Positions 6,257-7,146 of a stretch of DNA of 7,146 nt are shown one piece after another. The notes under the pieces were generated by a model. That model was given only the letters and a program-made list of their open reading frames with translations, searched no databases and was not told the origin of the DNA. The position numbers were made by a program, and so were the translations under genes. Positions within the stretch are counted from its first letter, which is position 1. Each line of letters starts with the position of its first letter. The DNA comes from JANNGZ01 sp031404155 (GTDB lineage: Bacteria; Pseudomonadota; Gammaproteobacteria; Burkholderiales; Burkholderiaceae_C), in contig JANNGZ010000218.1 of assembly GCA_031404155.1 (NCBI GenBank), forward strand, positions 1 through 7,146, written 5' to 3'.

Positions 6257-6277
6257 GATATCGCATGCCAACATATC
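6257..6277. promoter_or_regulatory. LysR-type operator (T-N11-A dyad)
   Basis: GATAT (6257-6261) and ATATC (6273-6277) are perfect 5-base inverted repeats separated by 11 bases. They contain the T-N11-A core typical of LysR-family binding sites. The dyad lies 18 bases before the regulator's ATG and about 65 bases from the proposed operon start, so one site could serve both activation of the operon and autorepression of the regulator. A shorter overlapping dyad, GATA-N5-TATC, is at 6250-6262. Confidence 0.55.
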
Positions 6278-6289
6278 TCGTGCCAACAT
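6266..6289. repeat. 9-base direct repeat beside the regulator start
   Basis: TGCCAACAT occurs at 6266-6274 and again at 6281-6289, a 15-base period. The first copy overlaps the LysR-type dyad and the second ends 6 bases before the regulator ATG. On the minus strand each copy reads ATGTTGGCA, containing a TTGGCA box like a -35 element. It may extend the operator or be part of the regulator's own control; chance cannot be excluded. Confidence 0.4.
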
Positions 6290-6295
6290 TCGGCG

Positions 6296-7146
6296 ATGGA
6301 CCTGAAGCAGCTGGAGTACTTCGTTCACGTTGCCGAACTCGGCAGCTTCACCCGTGCGTCGGCGTTCCTCAAGGTGGTGCAGCCGGCGTTGAGCCGCCAG
6401 GTGCGCAACCTGGAGGTGGAGCTGCGCCAGACCTTGTTCAAGCGCAACGGCCGCGGCGTGACGCTGACCGAAGCGGGCACGCGGCTGCTGGCCCATTCGC
6501 GCGGCATCCTGCAGCAGGTGGAGCGCGCACGGCAGGACCTGGAGGACCACCGCGGCGCGGCCTCCGGGCGGCTGGCGATCGGGCTGCCGCCGAGCGTGAG
6601 CCGCACGCTCACTGGGCCCTTGGTGGCGGCTTTCCGCGAGCGGTTCCCGAAGGCCACGCTGACCGTGGTCGAAGGCTTGTCGACCTACGTGCTCGAATGG
6701 CTCGCGATCGGCCGCATCGACTGCGCTGTGGTCTACAACGTGGCCCCCTCGGCGGCAATCGACCTGGTGCCGGTGATGGACGAGCCGCTGTACCTGGTGT
6801 CGGCGCGTGTGGCCGCCCGCAAGCCGGGCCGGTCCAAGCGGCTGATCGGGCCGGCGATTTCACTGCACGACCTGGCCACGCAGGAGCTGGTGATGCCGAG
6901 CCGGCCGCATTCGATCCGCATGGTGGTGGAAACCGCGCTCGCGGCCCAGGGCCTGCGGGCACGCGTGGGCATGGAGGTGGAAAGCGTGCCCGCGATCCTG
7001 GACCTGGTGGCGGCGAAGACCTACCACGCGGTGCTCTCGCTCAACGCGGTGCAGTCCAGCGGCCTGGCCGCACGCTTCAGCCTGCGCCCGATCGGCGAGT
7101 CGGGGCTGCAGTCCACGCTGTGGATCGCCACCTCGGCGCAGCGCCC
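6296..7146 (+). CDS. LysR-family transcriptional regulator, 3' end missing
   Basis: A divergently transcribed regulator, probably of the protocatechuate operon (the counterpart of PmdR in Comamonas). The frame is open from the ATG at 6296 to the right edge, 283 codons; LysR proteins are usually about 300-310 residues, so some 20-25 are missing. The N-terminus is a classic winged helix-turn-helix: MDLKQLEYFVHVAELGSFTRAS, then a recognition helix around PALSRQVRNLE (30-40) and the LTEAG wing (57-61). A linker helix runs from about 62 to 87. The effector domain starts at GRLAIGLPPS (91-100), and ERFPKATLTVVEG (115-127) is the usual strand of its first subdomain. No clear ribosome-binding sequence precedes the ATG (only CGGCG), but the start agrees with the family N-terminus. 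The inducer is not evident from sequence; a pathway intermediate is the reasonable inference. The opening resembles Nac-like LysR proteins as well, so the target rests on position. Confidence 0.9.
   Translation, partial: MDLKQLEYFVHVAELGSFTRASAFLKVVQPALSRQVRNLEVELRQTLFKRNGRGVTLTEAGTRLLAHSRGILQQVERARQDLEDHRGAASGRLAIGLPPSVSRTLTGPLVAAFRERFPKATLTVVEGLSTYVLEWLAIGRIDCAVVYNVAPSAAIDLVPVMDEPLYLVSARVAARKPGRSKRLIGPAISLHDLATQELVMPSRPHSIRMVVETALAAQGLRARVGMEVESVPAILDLVAAKTYHAVLSLNAVQSSGLAARFSLRPIGESGLQSTLWIATSAQR

Overview
The window is a high-GC stretch with the codon use and gene content of a beta-proteobacterium, most likely a Burkholderiales member of the Comamonadaceae or a close relative. The placement rests on the protein sequences, on a gene order close to the pmd operon of Comamonas, and on a GC-rich intergenic element of a kind I recall from that family. 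It is inference, not a database result.

Seven genes on the minus strand form most of an aerobic protocatechuate 4,5-cleavage (meta-cleavage) operon. In transcription order (right to left) they are: a PrpF-family 4-oxalomesaconate tautomerase/isomerase (galD/ligU/pmdU type), 4-oxalomesaconate hydratase (ligJ/pmdE), 4-carboxy-4-hydroxy-2-oxoadipate aldolase (ligK/pmdF), an unassigned NAD-dependent beta-hydroxyacid-dehydrogenase-like protein with a DUF1932-type C-terminal half, 2-pyrone-4,6-dicarboxylate lactonase (ligI/pmdD), and the alpha and beta subunits of protocatechuate 4,5-dioxygenase (ligA/ligB, pmdA/pmdB). The beta subunit runs off the left edge. The semialdehyde dehydrogenase LigC/PmdC, needed between ring opening and the lactone, is not in the window. 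In the known operon it follows ligB, so it may lie just to the left.

Together the genes open protocatechuate with O2 (LigAB), hydrolyse the pyrone lactone (LigI), isomerise 4-oxalomesaconate (GalD), hydrate it (LigJ) and split the product into pyruvate and oxaloacetate (LigK). Key active-site residues of each enzyme are visible. Most genes are separated by 1 to 50 bases. The exception is a 208-base gap between ligK and the dehydrogenase, which holds a strongly structured GC-rich element and a possible 23-codon leader ORF.

At the right end a LysR-family regulator is transcribed divergently on the plus strand and runs off the window. The 166-base divergent region holds a good LysR-type dyad (GATAT-N11-ATATC), a candidate operon promoter placed about 65 bases from it, three copies of a 9-base word that can form two mutually exclusive hairpins, and a 9-base direct repeat next to the regulator start. 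No tRNA, rRNA, insertion sequence or CRISPR array is visible. The points most worth checking are the embedded dehydrogenase and the architecture of the two intergenic regions.
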